DNA of 7,256 nucleotides from Rhodoferax sp. (GTDB lineage: Bacteria; Pseudomonadota; Gammaproteobacteria; Burkholderiales; Burkholderiaceae_C), in assembly GCA_020048795.1 (NCBI GenBank), contig JAIFMA010000100.1:1-7256 (forward strand). Reading direction: 5' to 3'. This document shows positions 6,359-7,256 of the stretch, in pieces (position 1 is the first letter of the stretch; each line of letters starts with the position of its first letter). The notes below the pieces were generated by a model. It was not told the origin of the DNA and searched no databases. It saw nothing but the letters and a program-made list of their open reading frames with translations. Position numbers and translations under genes: made by a program.

Positions 6359-6841
6359 ATGGCCCGTATTCAAATTCGACTTCCCAGTCATTTCGCTTTT
6401 TCCACTGACATCATGCTGTACCAGAGCCATCTGAATTACGGCGGGCATCTGGACAACGCCCTTCTTCTTACCGTGGTGTCAGAAGCGCGGGTCAGATTCT
6501 TCAAATCACTCGGCTATACCGAACTCAATGTTGAAGGCGTGGGCATTCTGGTTTCCGATGCGGCGCTGCAGTACCGTTCAGAGGCCTTTCACGGCGAGGT
6601 GATGGTCGTGGGCATGGGTGCGGCCGACCTGGGTCGCAAGGGCTTCGATCTGGTTTGGTCGATGAACGAGCAAGCCAGCCAGCGCGAGGTGGCACGTGGC
6701 AAAACTGGTGTCGTCTTCTTTGACTACGCGACCCGCCAGGTGGTGCCGATGCCGCCCGCGTTTCGTGACAGGCTGGCCAGTTTCAAGGCCATCAGTGCTG
6801 ATGAATGGCCGGTGGACCAGTCCGAGATGATTGGGACCTGA
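6359..6841 (+). CDS. Hotdog-fold acyl-CoA thioesterase (4HBT type)
   Basis: Likely hydrolyses an acyl-CoA thioester to the free acid and CoA in the cytoplasm. The 160 residues fit a single-hotdog protein (130-165). The N-terminal strand leads into HLNYGGHLDNALL (residues 24-36) and SEARVRFF (41-48), the helix and loop pattern of 4HBT thioesterases. Family-like segments LQYRSEAFHGEV and ARGKTGVVFFDY follow. Relatives I recall have an Asp at residue 24 (DLNYGGHLGND). Here it is His24, and Asn26 falls where many 4HBT enzymes have the catalytic Asp, so activity or mechanism may differ. The ATG at 6359 is the only usable start after the in-frame TAA at 6317; its Shine-Dalgarno is poor. It could turn over products of the upstream acyl-CoA ligase, but it sits more than 4.5 kb away behind an unrelated gene. 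Confidence 0.85.
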   Translation: MARIQIRLPSHFAFSTDIMLYQSHLNYGGHLDNALLLTVVSEARVRFFKSLGYTELNVEGVGILVSDAALQYRSEAFHGEVMVVGMGAADLGRKGFDLVWSMNEQASQREVARGKTGVVFFDYATRQVVPMPPAFRDRLASFKAISADEWPVDQSEMIGT

Positions 6842-6856
6842 CTTGGCAAACCCTGC

Positions 6857-6977
6857 AATTGGGGAAATGAGGGACAGACCACGGTTTTCCCCAAGCCTTT
6901 TCCCAGCTTGACGCATGGTCGCCGCAGCTTTCAACACGCCGACCCAGTCATCCCCGAATTGGGCTCTGACCCCAATT
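6857..6977. repeat. 121-bp element with 8-bp inverted ends and two internal hairpins (REP/MITE-like)
   Basis: The ends AATTGGGG (6857-6864) and CCCCAATT (6970-6977) are perfect inverted repeats. Each end also forms its own hairpin: TTGGGGAAA (6859-6867) with TTTCCCCAA (6886-6894), and GAATTGGG (6956-6963) with CCCAATTC (6971-6978). The words GGGACAGACCACGG and GGGCTCTGACCCC recall, from memory, repetitive sequence near REP-associated tyrosine transposases and other mobile genes in Proteobacteria. No transposase is present. The left hairpin begins 18 bp after the thioesterase stop and is followed by GCCTTTT, so it may also terminate that transcript. Confidence 0.5.
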
Positions 6978-7256
6978 CAGCGGGCCATCAGACGCAGCCC
7001 GGCGCATGCTCGAAACGGGGCGCGGCAGACAAAAGTTTCTAAGTGTTTACCCTAGGTTGCAGGGGCACTACGCTCACCCATTGGCAGCACCATCGCGCCC
7101 GCAATTCTTAACAAAATCAAGCCCATGGCCTTGAAAGCTCATCTATTTTGTTCACTGCTGTGGCTGCCCGGCAGCGCCATTTGGCCACCTTGGGCCGTGC
7201 TATCGTTGCACAGAACAAAAGTATTGAACGTTGGAAAACCGCTGGGGCGACTGCTA
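6978..7256. other. Right-end region without a recognised gene
   Basis: Nothing could be assigned in these 279 bp. Two overlapping plus-strand frames run off the right edge. One starts at ATG 7125 (MALKAHLFCSLLWLPGS, hydrophobic, 44 codons). The other is open from 7112 and reads RHLATLGRAIVAQNKSIERW with no good start. The second has the more protein-like composition, but neither has a Shine-Dalgarno. The stretch 7030-7060 is AT-richer (AAAAGTTTCTAAGTGTTTAC) and could be promoter territory for a gene beyond the edge. Confidence 0.3.

Noticed and set aside
7043..7060. GTTTACCCTAGGTT as a possible regulator site
   Set aside because: I see no second half-site or linked promoter and cannot name a regulator.

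Overview
This 7,256-bp, GC-rich window is all plus-strand where clearly coding and reads like a betaproteobacterial chromosome. The most likely source is the Comamonadaceae (Rhodoferax/Polaromonas/Acidovorax relatives). That placement rests on the protein style, the pairing of an acyl-CoA ligase with a Liv-type ABC transporter, and a hairpin resembling a repeat I remember from that family. It is an inference, since no search could be run.

Layout. (1) 3-1613: an AMP-forming acyl-CoA ligase whose first few codons lie off the left edge. (2) 1614-1752: a spacer with a hairpin repeat. (3) 1753-4676: a tightly packed ABC transporter cassette of the branched-chain amino acid/HAAT type. It contains a LivH permease, a LivM permease with a long C-terminal extension, and a LivG ATPase. 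The genes abut (TGA|ATG) or overlap (ATGA). (4) 4677-4867: a spacer with nested inverted repeats that may be an interspersed element. (5) 4868-6130: a GalT-like protein of the HIT superfamily with an N-terminal extension and an apparently lost second metal site. (6) 6131-6358: a spacer holding a possible antisense gene remnant. (7) 6359-6841: a hotdog-fold (4HBT-type) acyl-CoA thioesterase. (8) 6842-7256: no convincing gene; it begins with a roughly 121-bp inverted-repeat element and ends in short frames that run off the right edge.

How the genes may work together: the ligase plus LivHMG suggest uptake of a carboxylic acid (fatty, aromatic or similar) followed by CoA activation. A nearby thioesterase could hydrolyse acyl-CoA. 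No periplasmic binding protein and no LivF ATPase lie in the window, so the transporter as seen is incomplete. The GalT-like gene has no galactose-pathway neighbours, and its substrate is unknown. I found no CRISPR array, tRNA, rRNA or intact transposase. I do not see strong evidence for a wholly new system. The best leads are the LivM extension, the orphan GalT-like enzyme, the two repeat-like intergenic elements, and a recurring GTGTTACA word inside the ligase gene.
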